DNA of 64,000 nt from Desulfosporosinus orientis DSM 765 (GCF_000235605.1 NC_016584.1:3950001-4014000); one strand, 5' to 3'; counted from the stretch's first letter, positions 27,693 to 36,438 are shown. A program made the numbers and translations. Notes: generated by a model not told the origin, from the sequence alone.

Positions 27693-28349
27693 TTAATAAC
27701 ATATTACCTCACAATCATCCTTCAAAAATTCATCAAGCCTCTCCCTAAACAATTTCATAATGAAGCTCAAAACAGTTCCAACCAGAACAGCTGAAATTAT
27801 TGTTCCAGCCCCCACGCTTCCAAGGCCGTGAAGAACAGACAAGCATGTTATTCCTGAAATTAGCACCATAGAAGTATCGAATGCTACCTTTACCCTTGGA
27901 AATGCAATTCCAGTTTTTTGGGATACCGCTTGCATTGCACCTTCTCCAGCGAGTGGCACGATATCAGGTGGCAGATAAAGAAAAATCCCAAATGCAACAA
28001 ATATTATGCTTATCAGCAAAAGTAAAAGACGTATTGCGTAATTTTCAGGTGTGGGTAAAAATGTCATTAAATGATTTGAAAAGGTAGTGAAATATCCGAA
28101 AATGACTGCCACAACTAGTTGAGACAGGTTTTTAATTTTGAAATCTTTTCGTAAAATTACAATTTGCATCAGTATAAGAATAATATGAAATAATATTGTG
28201 GCTTTTCCCATTTCAATACCTGCTATCAAAGTAATCGTATAGGGAATTGAGCTGACAGGTGATACTCCTAGATTTGATTTTATCGAAAAACCTATTCCTA
28301 TTGTCATTAAAAAAAGTCCTAAAAGGTATGTAAGTAATCTTTTTGTCAT
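27693..28349 (-). CDS. YczE-like integral membrane protein
   Basis: 218 residues with five to six transmembrane helices. The opening TYLLGLFLMTIGIGFSIKSN and LGVSPVSSIPYTI is typical of the YczE/YitT-like family, which has no proven transport substrate. It lies 137 bp downstream of a MarR regulator on the same strand, so control by MarR is likely. Its last 32 codons are duplicated at 20515-20608. Confidence 0.75.
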   Translation of the reverse strand: MTKRLLTYLLGLFLMTIGIGFSIKSNLGVSPVSSIPYTITLIAGIEMGKATILFHIILILMQIVILRKDFKIKNLSQLVVAVIFGYFTTFSNHLMTFLPTPENYAIRLLLLLISIIFVAFGIFLYLPPDIVPLAGEGAMQAVSQKTGIAFPRVKVAFDTSMVLISGITCLSVLHGLGSVGAGTIISAVLVGTVLSFIMKLFRERLDEFLKDDCEVICY

Positions 28350-28486
28350 ATTGAATTTTCATATCCTCTCAATATATTTAATAATTTAAATATTTCTTAA
28401 TTCTATAGAATTTTCGTTTTCATCATTTACTGCACAATTTATAAAGGTATTAGAACATAACGCTCCAATAACATAAACCATCTACC

Positions 28487-28924
28487 CTATTGGCAGTTAT
28501 TAATGCTATTCTCCATCACTTTTACCATTAGCTTTTCAAAAACATCACGTTCTATATCACTAAAATTTTCCGTCATTTTATTATGCCATTCATTTTTTAT
28601 CTTTAATATTTCAGGGTAAATAGCAACAGCCTTATCTGTTGGAAAAATGCTAAATGCACGCCTATCCTTTGGATTGACGTTTTTAGTGATAAATCCTTTG
28701 GTTTCTAGTTGAGATACTATTTTTGCTACTGTACTCTTATCAATAATCAATCGTTGAGATAATTCATCCTGTGTTTGACCTATATTTTCGCAAATACAGA
28801 CGATAAACATATACTGTCCACTGCTAATTCCTAATTCTTTAAGCTTTTCTGTATAAAACATTTGTGTACGGCGATAAGTCACAGAAACAGACTTTGATAA
28901 ATCCTTAATAAAATTCATCTCCAT
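28487..28924 (-). CDS. MarR-family transcriptional regulator
   Basis: About 145 residues from ATG 28924 (MEMNFIKDLSK); longer and slightly shorter starts are possible because no clear RBS decides. Winged HTH: TQDELSQRLIIDKSTVAKIV, SQLETKGFITKNVNPKDRRA (the DxRA wing motif). It probably represses the downstream YczE-like gene and itself. Confidence 0.85.
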   Translation of the reverse strand: MEMNFIKDLSKSVSVTYRRTQMFYTEKLKELGISSGQYMFIVCICENIGQTQDELSQRLIIDKSTVAKIVSQLETKGFITKNVNPKDRRAFSIFPTDKAVAIYPEILKIKNEWHNKMTENFSDIERDVFEKLMVKVMENSINNCQ

Positions 28925-29128
28925 TATTAGTTTACTACGCAACTTTAATTTTAAAATAATAATCATCTCGTGTCAATAACTCACCTTAATAACAGTGTAT
29001 CTAGTACCTACATATTGATGATTTTATTACAAAGCACCCTGCTAAAATAGTTGCATACACCTCTATTAACATCGACATGAAGATAATTTTGGCAACCCTA
29101 AGAATATATTATACAGTTCGCATAATCC

Positions 29129-29345
29129 TACTTCGGGGAACACATCAAAGTTGCTCACTAACTGGGTTGGGATTGAAATTGGGATCAGTTACACTGGATT
29201 TCCGAGGGGGGTGCATCTTTTAACGCTCCGGGTACAAAAAATAAGAAAGCACCGCCTTGCTCAATCTTCCCCAAAACGCTGAAAAGCCCAGCATTGCTGG
29301 ACTTTTTATGTTCATTAATTGTATCAATTATTGAGTACTTATTTG
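29129..29345. repeat. Repeat copy B (matches 19346-19545 and the region 3' of ssrA)
   Basis: The first half matches 19346 onward. The second half (29282-29345) matches the ssrA terminator plus the 40 bp up to the tmRNA 3' end (TCAATTGTATCAA...GAGTACTTATT at 17191-17220) and stops exactly where tmRNA would begin. No gene in 28925-29417. Confidence 0.7.
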
Positions 29346-29417
29346 CCTTGAGGATATAAAAAAGATGCCGCTTGAAGCTGGTGGGGCCCTGGCGACAGGG
29401 TAGATTCTAAACTCTAT

Positions 29418-29522
29418 TTACTCTTTATAATTTTCATAATATCCGTTTATTCCCACAATCTCCGCTTCCATTTCTTTTAGATAGCATAATCCAAAAGAAT
29501 GGCCTGTTTCCTCATTATACAT
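29418..29522 (-). other. 34-codon ORF, probably a gene tail
   Basis: An ATG opens MYNEETGHSFGLCYLKEMEA and continues EIVGINGYYENYKE, stop. It directly follows the ABC ATPase gene (7 bp). It is protein-like, of unknown family, and could be a real fourth small gene of the operon or a 3' remnant. Confidence 0.35.
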
Positions 29523-29528
29523 CCGCGG

Positions 29529-30332
29529 TCATTGATTATTAACCAAAAGCATCCGGTCGTTATCCAAAGCCTTTTTCCCCTGTCGGGAAAACAGCTCCAT
29601 CAGACTGGCAACCGTCATTTCAGATCGTTCCTGTCCGGAAATGTCGAGAATAATTTTGCCGCTGTCCATCATGATGGTCCGGGACCCGATCTTCAGGGCG
29701 GACTGGATGTTGTGGGTAATCATCATAGTTGTGATATTCTCCTGACTGACGATATCGCCCGTGATTTGCATAATCTTTTCGGACGAAGAAGGATCCAGGG
29801 CAGCCGTGTGCTCGTCGAGCAATAAAAGGCGTGGCTTGGCGATGGTGGCCATGAGCAAAGACAAAGCCTGACGCTGACCGCCGGAAAGCAGGCCGACTTT
29901 AGTTTTCAGGCGGTTTTCGAGTCCCATTTCCAACAGGGCAAGTCTTTCCCGAAATACCGCCGCATCCTGGCGGCTCACCCCCATACGCAGGCCGTTTCTT
30001 CGTTTGCGGTTATAGGCCAGCGCCAAGTTTTCTTCAATGGTCATATCCGGGGCCGTACCCTTGACAGGATTTTGGAACAAACGTCCGATTAAGGAAGCCC
30101 GCTTATACTCAGCCAAATATGTGATGTTATCTCCCTGCAGCAAAATTTTGCCCCGGTCCAGCCAGAAACTGCCGCCAATAGCGTTGAAAAGCGTGGATTT
30201 GCCAGCGCCGTTGGAACCGATGACAGTGACGAATTCACCTTCGGCCAGCGACAAATTTACATTATCCAGGGCGACATGCTCGTTTGACGTTCCCGGTAAA
30301 AAGGTTTTGCGCGCGTTTATAATCTCAAGCAT
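29529..30332 (-). CDS. trpZ: ABC transporter ATPase (TrpZ-like)
   Basis: ATG 30332 gives MLEIINARKTFLPGTSNEHV. Walker A is GSNGAGKST, signature LLSGGQRQALSLLMA, Walker B PRLLLLDEHTAALD. It overlaps the permease gene by 8 bp. In this ABC subfamily (PF04392-type binding protein, YufP-like permease, ATPase) the partners are named TrpXYZ when behind a tRNA-Trp T-box, as here. It energises uptake at the membrane. Confidence 0.85.
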   Translation of the reverse strand: MLEIINARKTFLPGTSNEHVALDNVNLSLAEGEFVTVIGSNGAGKSTLFNAIGGSFWLDRGKILLQGDNITYLAEYKRASLIGRLFQNPVKGTAPDMTIEENLALAYNRKRRNGLRMGVSRQDAAVFRERLALLEMGLENRLKTKVGLLSGGQRQALSLLMATIAKPRLLLLDEHTAALDPSSSEKIMQITGDIVSQENITTMMITHNIQSALKIGSRTIMMDSGKIILDISGQERSEMTVASLMELFSRQGKKALDNDRMLLVNNQ

Positions 30333-31227
30333 CTTGCCGTAGCACCTTCTTTCGCATGCTTCTGAGCTGCAGGCGCTTTTTGGCAACGGGTACGGACAAA
30401 GCAGAAACGACAATTACCGCCGAGACAAGCCTGAGCATGTAAGCGGGGAAAATAGTCGATTGCAGCGCGGCGGCAATAATAAAACGGTAAAGCAGGGAGC
30501 CGAAGATCGCGGAAAACAGTCCCAAAGTCAAAGAACGTTTGCCGAAAATAGCCTCCCCGATAATGGCCGAAGCCAGGCCGACCACCATAATACCAATGCC
30601 AGAGCTGATGTCGGCATAGCCCTGATACTGGGCCAGCACCGCCCCTGACAGACCGACGCAGGCGTTGGATAAAGCCAGGGCGATGATTTTCATGGCGTTG
30701 AGATTAATCGAAGACGCCGTGACCATTTCTTCATTATTACCCGTAGCGCGAATACAGAGCCCCAGATGGGTCTTAAAAAACCAGATTAGGATCGCCGTGC
30801 AGACAAAACAGACCAGAAGAGGGATCAGTGTCTTGATCAGTTCCTTATCGGGTGACAGCCAGGCCAGCTGGTTAAAAATACTGGTGCTGCCGATCAAAGA
30901 CAGGTTGGAGCGGCTGCCGAGGATATAGAGATTAAGGCTGTACAAGCCGCTCATGGTCAGGATTCCCGCCAGTATCGGGTGAATTTCCAGTTTGGTTTGC
31001 AAAAGCCCCGTAACGGCGCCTGCCGCCGCGCCGGCCGCAATCCCCAGCAGGATACCCAGAAAAGGGAATCCTGCCACCGTCAAAACAGCCGAGACCGACA
31101 GTCCTAGCGTGAAACTGCCGTCAGCGGTCAGGTCGGGAATATTCAGTATGCGGAAGGAGATATAGATGCCCAGCGCAAGCAGCCCGTAAATTAAGCCGAG
31201 TTGAGCCGAACCGATGAGTAAGGTCAT
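30325..31227 (-). CDS. trpY: ABC transporter permease (TrpY-like)
   Basis: 300 residues with eight to nine hydrophobic helices, a FRILNIPDLTADGSFTLG start region and SGAVLAQYQGYADI, both typical of branched-chain/simple-nucleoside-type permeases that pair with PF04392 binding proteins. It is between the ATPase and the binding protein in one minus-strand operon. Confidence 0.88.
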   Translation of the reverse strand: MTLLIGSAQLGLIYGLLALGIYISFRILNIPDLTADGSFTLGLSVSAVLTVAGFPFLGILLGIAAGAAAGAVTGLLQTKLEIHPILAGILTMSGLYSLNLYILGSRSNLSLIGSTSIFNQLAWLSPDKELIKTLIPLLVCFVCTAILIWFFKTHLGLCIRATGNNEEMVTASSINLNAMKIIALALSNACVGLSGAVLAQYQGYADISSGIGIMVVGLASAIIGEAIFGKRSLTLGLFSAIFGSLLYRFIIAAALQSTIFPAYMLRLVSAVIVVSALSVPVAKKRLQLRSMRKKVLRQDA

Positions 31228-31340
31228 AAATCATGCCTCCTGGGGAGCCTAAAGTAATCAAGTAATAATTATTCAAGTTTCGTTGCCAGCCGGAAGAAAA
31301 TTGTGGCATCCGCCCGACCGGATGGGTTATTACGGGTAGG

Positions 31341-32348
31341 TTATTGAATGACCTTTGCTTTAGCCAGCTCATCCTGCGGAACAGTCACGCCGATGGCGTC
31401 CGCGGTGGTCTTGTTGATAACGGTGGTAAAATTGGAAACCGTGATCGCTGGAATCTTGGCAATAGCGGTGCCTTTCATAAATTGATCCGCCATACTGGCC
31501 GTAATAGCACCGATCGTGGAATCGTCGATACTGATTGTGGCAAAGGCGCCGGATTGCACCATGACCGCGGAGCTACCGTACACCGGAATCTTGGCGTTTT
31601 TAGCGATTTCAGCGACCTGGGGCATCGCGCTTTGCACCATACTGTCATTGGGGATAAAAAAGGCGTCAACTTTACCGACCAGGGACTCGGCCGCCTGCTG
31701 CACTTCAGAGGAAGAAGTGACAATGGCTTCTTTATACTTTAACCCGTTGTTATCCATATACTTCTTGGCGCTTTTAATCGTGCTCACGGAATTGACCTCG
31801 CCTGTGTTATAAATCAGGCCGTACGTGTGGCGACCGGGCGTCAGCTTATCGGAAAGCTTAAACATCTCATCGACGGGAATCGCGTTGGAAGTACCGGTGG
31901 CGTTTTTATCCGGCGTTTTCATATCAGTGATGACGCCGGCTGCCACAGGATTGGAAACCGAGATAAAAAATACCGGGATGCCGCTGTCCATATTGACGAT
32001 GGCCTGAGTAGCAGGGGTTCCGATCGTGACAATAAAGTCTTTTTTCTGATCAACCATAGTTTGACAGATGGAATTGAGCGTACCCGTGTCGCCGTTGGCG
32101 CTTTTGTAGTCGAAAACCATTTTGTCTTCCGAGTAACCAAGAGAACGCATTTTGTTGATAAAACCCTCACGCATATCAGTAAAGGCGCCGTTATCGGCAA
32201 GCTGAATAATCCCGACCTGCGTGACCTTGGCTGCGGTATTGCCGTTTGCAGTATTGCTTGGAGTCGTGCCCGTGCCGCAGCCGGTAGCAACCAGCAGAAG
32301 GCTGATACCCAGGAGAATGGTAAGGAGAACGGTACTCATTTTTTTCAT
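31341..32348 (-). CDS. trpX: ABC transporter substrate-binding lipoprotein (TrpX-like)
   Basis: ATG 32348 after GAGAGGAAA; signal peptide with lipobox LVATGC. The body is an ABC_sub_bind (PF04392) protein: VGIIQLADNGAFTDMREGF, IVTIGTPATQAIVN, FFISVSNPVAAGVI, AFFIPNDSMVQSA. It is the first gene after the T-box leader, so it is expressed when uncharged tRNA-Trp accumulates. The likely substrate is tryptophan or a precursor. Confidence 0.9.
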   Translation of the reverse strand: MKKMSTVLLTILLGISLLLVATGCGTGTTPSNTANGNTAAKVTQVGIIQLADNGAFTDMREGFINKMRSLGYSEDKMVFDYKSANGDTGTLNSICQTMVDQKKDFIVTIGTPATQAIVNMDSGIPVFFISVSNPVAAGVITDMKTPDKNATGTSNAIPVDEMFKLSDKLTPGRHTYGLIYNTGEVNSVSTIKSAKKYMDNNGLKYKEAIVTSSSEVQQAAESLVGKVDAFFIPNDSMVQSAMPQVAEIAKNAKIPVYGSSAVMVQSGAFATISIDDSTIGAITASMADQFMKGTAIAKIPAITVSNFTTVINKTTADAIGVTVPQDELAKAKVIQ

Positions 32349-32419
32349 GTTTTTTCCTCTCTTTCTTTTCTTCTGTATTATCTTTTGTTGCTGGTACTCT
32401 TTTCCCGCCACACAGGTTC

Positions 32420-32742
32420 AAACAAATAAAAAAGTCTGTCCTGATACGGATAATCCGCAATCAAGGACAGACTGTTCGTCTGCGGTGCCACCTTGTTTGG
32501 TAATAAAATGATATTACCCAACTCAAAAGAGTACTAACATACTCTGTGCCTCATAACGCAGGCATTGCGTCGCACCCTACTGAAAAACTTAAGCTTTTGT
32601 TCAGTGCGCCCTCCGTAGCCCATTTGCCGTTCCGCTTTCTGCCGGACTTCCAGCCCCGCCGACTCTCTGTAAGTGCGCTTACGGTTTGATCTCTACATCA
32701 ATGGTTTGAATTCACGATAGCATTCCCTTAATGGTTTGTCAA
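32420..32742 (-). promoter_or_regulatory. Promoter and T-box leader, probably tRNA-Trp responsive
   Basis: On the minus strand: TTGACA (32742-32737), 17 bp, TATCGT (32719-32714), then a Stem I beginning near ACAGAGAGTCGGCGG. A UGG triplet at 32622-32620 is a candidate specifier for Trp. The T-box AAGGTGGCACCGC is at 32494-32482, where UGGC would pair with a GCCA-ending tRNA such as tRNA-Trp. The terminator AGTCTGTCCT / AGGACAGACT plus T-run is at 32473-32428. Uncharged tRNA should stabilise the antiterminator and turn on the transporter operon. Confidence 0.9.
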
Positions 32743-32837
32743 GAATTTTTTACTGATTTATCCCACGAATTACATAAAATTTGTTATTCCCTAAAAAAAA
32801 ATTATGCATAAGTTTCTGAAAAACTTATTTGGCAAGG

Positions 32838-33220
32838 TTAATTCTCCGTAGTTTTAGCGTCTTTTAGATAAGAAACTGTATATCCGCCGTAGGGCATAAC
32901 ATAGACATCTTTGTCATTAAAGTCCGCTTCCCGAAGAAGATCGTCGATGTCGGCAAAGAACCGCACGCCCATGCCGTCCAGTGTTTCCGCCGGGATACGG
33001 GTAAGCATCAGGACTTCGACTTTGGCCATGGACTCGCAGGAAGCGTAGAAAATATAGCCGGCAATCGTGAAATCCCTGCGAAGATCTGCATCCAGCGTAC
33101 CACAGCGGAGCGAATCGATCTAGTTGAAATAGGCGGGAGCGCCGCCGCCGTAGCCGGCCGTCAGGTGATGGATCGCGCAGCCGATTAAGATCACTTTTCG
33201 TCCCACGGCCAGGGAATTGG
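32838..33220 (-). pseudogene. LarA-like (DUF2088) protein C-terminal remnant
   Basis: The frame runs GRKVILIGCAIHHLTAGYGG, a TAG near 33121, then ADLRRDFTIAGYIFYASCES, MAKVEVLMLTRIPAETLDG and DVYVMPYGGYTVSYL. The ending resembles the C-terminal domain of nickel-dependent lactate racemase-like proteins. The N-terminal half is missing and replaced at about 33230 by an RlmD-like fragment. Confidence 0.55.
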
Positions 33221-33240
33221 TTCCCTCGGACTAATCTTCC

Positions 33241-33365
33241 TGTCCAAGGGAACATGTCTTTTTTGCGCAAAAACACCATATATAGTGTTGTCATCACTAT
33301 CTTAACGCTACATTTAGAGGGTGTGTTTTCTTTGCAGGAGAACTACTGTCTCAACTTGCACCGTA
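33241..33365 (-). pseudogene. RlmD 3'-end scar 3 (two half-pieces)
   Basis: At 33365-33314 the minus strand encodes TVQVETVVLLQRKHTL and stop, an RlmD C-terminus. About 55 bp further on, at 33258-33241, it encodes KKDMFPWTG, the motif that normally precedes HVETVV in RlmD. The two halves are thus in reversed order, each joined to foreign DNA at the same codon boundary. Confidence 0.7.
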
Positions 33366-33480
33366 TCTTAAAAAGATTTACTAATAGCACGTCATTCCTA
33401 CTTATAATTACTTATAATACAGTAATACCATCGCGGTAGGCAATTCGTAGACAATGCCAACTGAATTAACCTTAAAAAAG

Positions 33481-33512
33481 CAGAACCCTGGCTCGACCAC
33501 GCCAGGGTTCTG
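33481..33512. terminator. 12-bp hairpin
   Basis: CAGAACCCTGGC / GCCAGGGTTCTG with an 8-base loop. It lies in gene debris; a plus-strand frame after it (IEEKRDITIINTTTKDVYDA, then LHYTMTLSSKA, stop at 33608) is an unidentified tail, followed by a weak hairpin and seven T. Confidence 0.5.
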
Positions 33513-33698
33513 ATTGAGGAAAAACGGGATATCACAATTATCAATACTACAACCAAAGATGTTTATGACGCTCTCCACTACACTATGACCCTGTCCAGTA
33601 AAGCGTGACAAAATGTCGGCAAATTGCCGGCGTTTTTTTCGTGATCAAGCAGCCTCTCACTCCTAACGTCCAGGAACCCATAATGTCCAGTCTATTAT

Positions 33699-33728
33699 CA
33701 AAAAAGCCCCCTCAAAGTGAAGGGGACC
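33699..33728 (-). terminator. Rho-independent terminator
   Basis: On the minus strand CCCCTTC, five bases, GAGGGGG and six T. No intact gene precedes it, so its transcript has been lost. Confidence 0.6.
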
Positions 33729-33861
33729 TTAGCTTTTAACGCAATTGGACAATCTGGCATAGTATGTATTGCGGTTGCTGCCATATTGATCGCTTCCTCT
33801 CGATAAAGGTGGAGAGCTTGGTGCCCTGTGGAAGTTGTTTCTAAGGATGACCCCCGGGTAG

Positions 33862-34167
33862 ATGGAAGAAGCTGTAAGGAGTGTGGCAGACATATTATCC
33901 CAAGCGTGGGCGGAAACGACAAGGACGAAGCAAGAAAATCTTAGGAAAGCCTTGAATTATACCCTGAACCACAAGAAATACTTTACCAACTTCTTGCTGG
34001 AGGGGAGTATTCCCTTATCCAATAATTTATCTGAAATTGCCGTGAAGCCCGTGGCAATCACAAGGAAGAACTCTTTGTTTTCCGATTCGGTGGAGGGAGC
34101 TAAAGCTTCAGCTATTAGGATGACGATTATTGTGATCTTATTTAATTATTATCGTCTCAACGTGTGA
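33862..34167 (+). mobile_element. IS66-family transposase C-terminal remnant
   Basis: The frame contains LNYTLNHKKYFTNFLLEGSI, PLSNNLSEIAVKPVAITRKN and SLFSDSVEGAKASAI, the conserved end of IS66 TnpC. The catalytic N-terminal part is missing and the terminal residues differ. It is a second, independent IS66 fragment from that at 5195. Confidence 0.85.
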
Positions 34168-34345
34168 TAGGGGGGGCTAAGGGCGAGGCACCGAAATTGA
34201 TGTCAAAATCCTATTTCAAAACCCGCTAAAAGCCCGTAAAATAGCCATTTCTAGCATGTTCATATAAATACCATTTTCTATGCACAGCATAAATTTCAAT
34301 CATACGGTTGAGATAGTGATATTGATGTCACCAAAACAACTAAAA

Positions 34346-34900
34346 CTATTTCAGACCAAGTTTCTTTTCCTCAAGAATCTGTAATATTTCTCCATAAGAA
34401 AGTCCTGTTGTTTTTTGTGCATTTATTCCTTCTGAAATATTAACGGCACTAATAAGTTGATTATACTCTTCAATAAATTCTTTATAAATTCCACTCGAGT
34501 AAGAAAAGAATTTTTCTTGGTATTCTATCGGCCAAACACCTTTAGTTTCATGTCCAGTAAAAGGATCAATTAATTATGGAACGAGTGCGATATTCCATGG
34601 TGCTTCAAAAAGAAAAATATTTTTTGTCTTTCCGAAAATATGAGACACTTGATAATTAAACAGATTCGTATTTCGCTTGTATCCGGTTAACCGTGAAATG
34701 ATTTTTTGAGGTTCAACACTATTAGTAGCATCCTTTTTAACATTCGTATTATTGAATATCCTTTTTTTAACTTCCTCCCAATTTTGTGCAACCAAATCTA
34801 TTGGAGGCAGAATGGTTTCAGTTATTCCAAATTGATACATCTCATCTTTGTCGATATTAAACCTGGCCATAAATCGCACATATGAATCTAATATTATCAC
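34346..34900 (-). pseudogene. Nuclease-like protein interrupted by one in-frame stop
   Basis: From ATG 34900 the frame gives 108 residues ending NYQVSHIFGKTKNIFLFEAP then WNIALVP, a TAA at 34574, and then continues in the same frame as LIDPFTGHETKGVWPIEYQE through LQILEEKKLGLK to a stop at 34346. Total about 184 residues. The His/Asn-rich core (SHIFGKTKN) recalls HNH-type nucleases, but this is a weak guess. One base change would restore it. Confidence 0.5.
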
Positions 34901-34930
34901 TACCTGGCAGGAGGGATTACTATTACTCTA

Positions 34931-35007
34931 GATTTTGGTTTTTCATTTTCCATAGTATCACCTTCGCCTTATGAACTTCTCGTTCTGATGATAAGTAGTC
35001 TAAATTG
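34931..35007. repeat. Direct repeat, left copy, with recombinase-like gene start
   Basis: About 77 bp, over 90% identical by eye to 36084-36160. On the minus strand both copies carry LSSEREVHKAKV and, after AAGGTGATA, an ATG opening MENEKPKSRVIVIPPAR here (MEKYKPKLKVIVI in the other). This start resembles serine recombinases of conjugative elements. The frame stops at once. Confidence 0.7.
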
Positions 35008-35019
35008 TTCAGCAATTAA

Positions 35020-36009
35020 TTAATCAATAAGGTCATTTTGGAATCTTGAAAGATGCTCGTACGGAAGAATAAGTCTTCCACGGTAGAGGCCACAACCATC
35101 GTTAATAAGGGAATTATTCACTGCCGAAAACATATTTACATCCAATTTTGATAATTCAAGCTGCTGCAACATGATACCTCTTTCATAAGCATCATCAAAA
35201 TAAATATTTTCTCCTTTGGGAATTGCATCTCGTTTAACTCTTTCACTTTCCTGTCGCTTTTCGTAACCTAAATGATTGGCAGGACCAATTTCAGCAAAAT
35301 CGTCCATTTCTTTTGTACGAAGTTGTACCTCCACATAACAACGGGCAATGTTATCATAAAATGTTATATGCAGCGAACTATAGCCACTAGACTCTGGATT
35401 TGCAACGTAATCTCTATAGTATGGGCTTACGCTCTCTCTTAACAAGGGCGATTTTTTCTGACCCATAAATGAAGACAGTTCTGCGGTAAATCCGCGTTCC
35501 TCAAGGAAACCAAGCAACTTGTTGGCAACATCATATAGATATTTATTTTCTTCATCCGCGCAAATCTCACCTTCTTTTAAATGACATTTGGGAAGAGAAA
35601 TCACGATTCTGTATGCAATTAGGTCCCGAAAACAGTTTAAATAGTTTTTCAGTTCAGGAAGAGACGGGTAATTGCCATGTTTAATATAATACTCGTAAAT
35701 ATATTCTACGATGTATCCGTTAAATTTTGCTTCCGCGCGTATCAGAGATTTAATTCGGCCCTTAAAAGTAAAGGCAAGAAAAGGATATTCATTTGCCATA
35801 AGTTTATAGAATTCCCGAATCCGCTGAGACTGCGAAGTCAGGAATTCGTTGTGCTGCAAAAGTTCCGCAATTTGAAGTAGAAAATTACAGTGCAAAAGAT
35901 CAATCTGATTATGAGTTTCTTTCGCCGACTGTTTCAAATCCTCAGCATATCTCTGTAATATCTTAAGAACTGTATCGCCTGAGTATAAATAATCATTTAA
36001 TTTTTTCAT
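35020..36009 (-). CDS. RelA/SpoT-domain protein (possible alarmone synthetase)
   Basis: 329 residues. A helical N-terminus (1-100) precedes a RelA/SpoT nucleotidyltransferase domain: FKGRIKSLIRAEAKFNG, FRDLIAYRIVISLP, SGYSSLHITFYD, CYVEVQLRTKEMDDFAEIGP and NHLGYEKRQ. No HD hydrolase and no TGS/ACT regulatory domains, so it would be a stand-alone (p)ppGpp-synthetase-like enzyme, larger than typical SAS proteins. It lies alone between two direct repeats. Some such proteins are toxins or phage-defence effectors; that is only a possibility here. Confidence 0.75.
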   Translation of the reverse strand: MKKLNDYLYSGDTVLKILQRYAEDLKQSAKETHNQIDLLHCNFLLQIAELLQHNEFLTSQSQRIREFYKLMANEYPFLAFTFKGRIKSLIRAEAKFNGYIVEYIYEYYIKHGNYPSLPELKNYLNCFRDLIAYRIVISLPKCHLKEGEICADEENKYLYDVANKLLGFLEERGFTAELSSFMGQKKSPLLRESVSPYYRDYVANPESSGYSSLHITFYDNIARCYVEVQLRTKEMDDFAEIGPANHLGYEKRQESERVKRDAIPKGENIYFDDAYERGIMLQQLELSKLDVNMFSAVNNSLINDGCGLYRGRLILPYEHLSRFQNDLID

Positions 36010-36083
36010 TATAATTTTCTGCCTCTGTTCAATTTTTCACAGAAGCACTTTCCTTCCTTTCCTAATGGATTACTATCACTTTA

Positions 36084-36160
36084 AGTTTTGGTTTATATTT
36101 TTCCATACTATCACCTTCGCCTTATGAACTTCTCGTTCTGATGATAAGTGGTCTAAATTG
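36084..36160. repeat. Direct repeat, right copy
   Basis: Partner of 34931-35007, same orientation, lying about 280 bp downstream of the rlmD stop. The rest of 36010-36438 shows no gene, but 36340-36430 resembles the flanks of RlmD scars 1 and 2. Confidence 0.75.
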
Positions 36161-36438
36161 CATTTAAGCACATTTTTGACCTGCAAACCCTAAGAAAAAA
36201 GGCGTTGATTTACATGTTATCCAACCTGACCACACAACCCCGTTAAAATCCAAAAAACATCCAAATCGACCACTCACGAACACCCAACATCTATCCTGAC
36301 CACTCGCTAAGCGCCGACATCTAAATCGCTCTCTCGCAAGGGTTTATGCCTATTTTGACATGTTCCCTCAAAGCAATAATTTCACGATTTTCAGACAGTG
36401 GCTTTGAACCCATAAATGTTTCAAGGCTTTTCACGGAC

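Noticed and set aside
31827-32429. 200-codon plus-strand ORF
   Set aside because: Antisense shadow of the TrpX-like gene, whose lipobox and domains are clear.
33698-33922. 74-codon minus-strand ORF opposite the IS66 remnant
   Set aside because: Low-complexity product running into a terminator; no similarity. The plus-strand IS66 frame explains part of the region.
34147-34167. CTCAACGTG resembling the rlmD scars
   Set aside because: Here it lies on the plus-strand IS66 reading frame (NYYRLNV) and lacks the rest of the HVETVVL block, so it is chance similarity.
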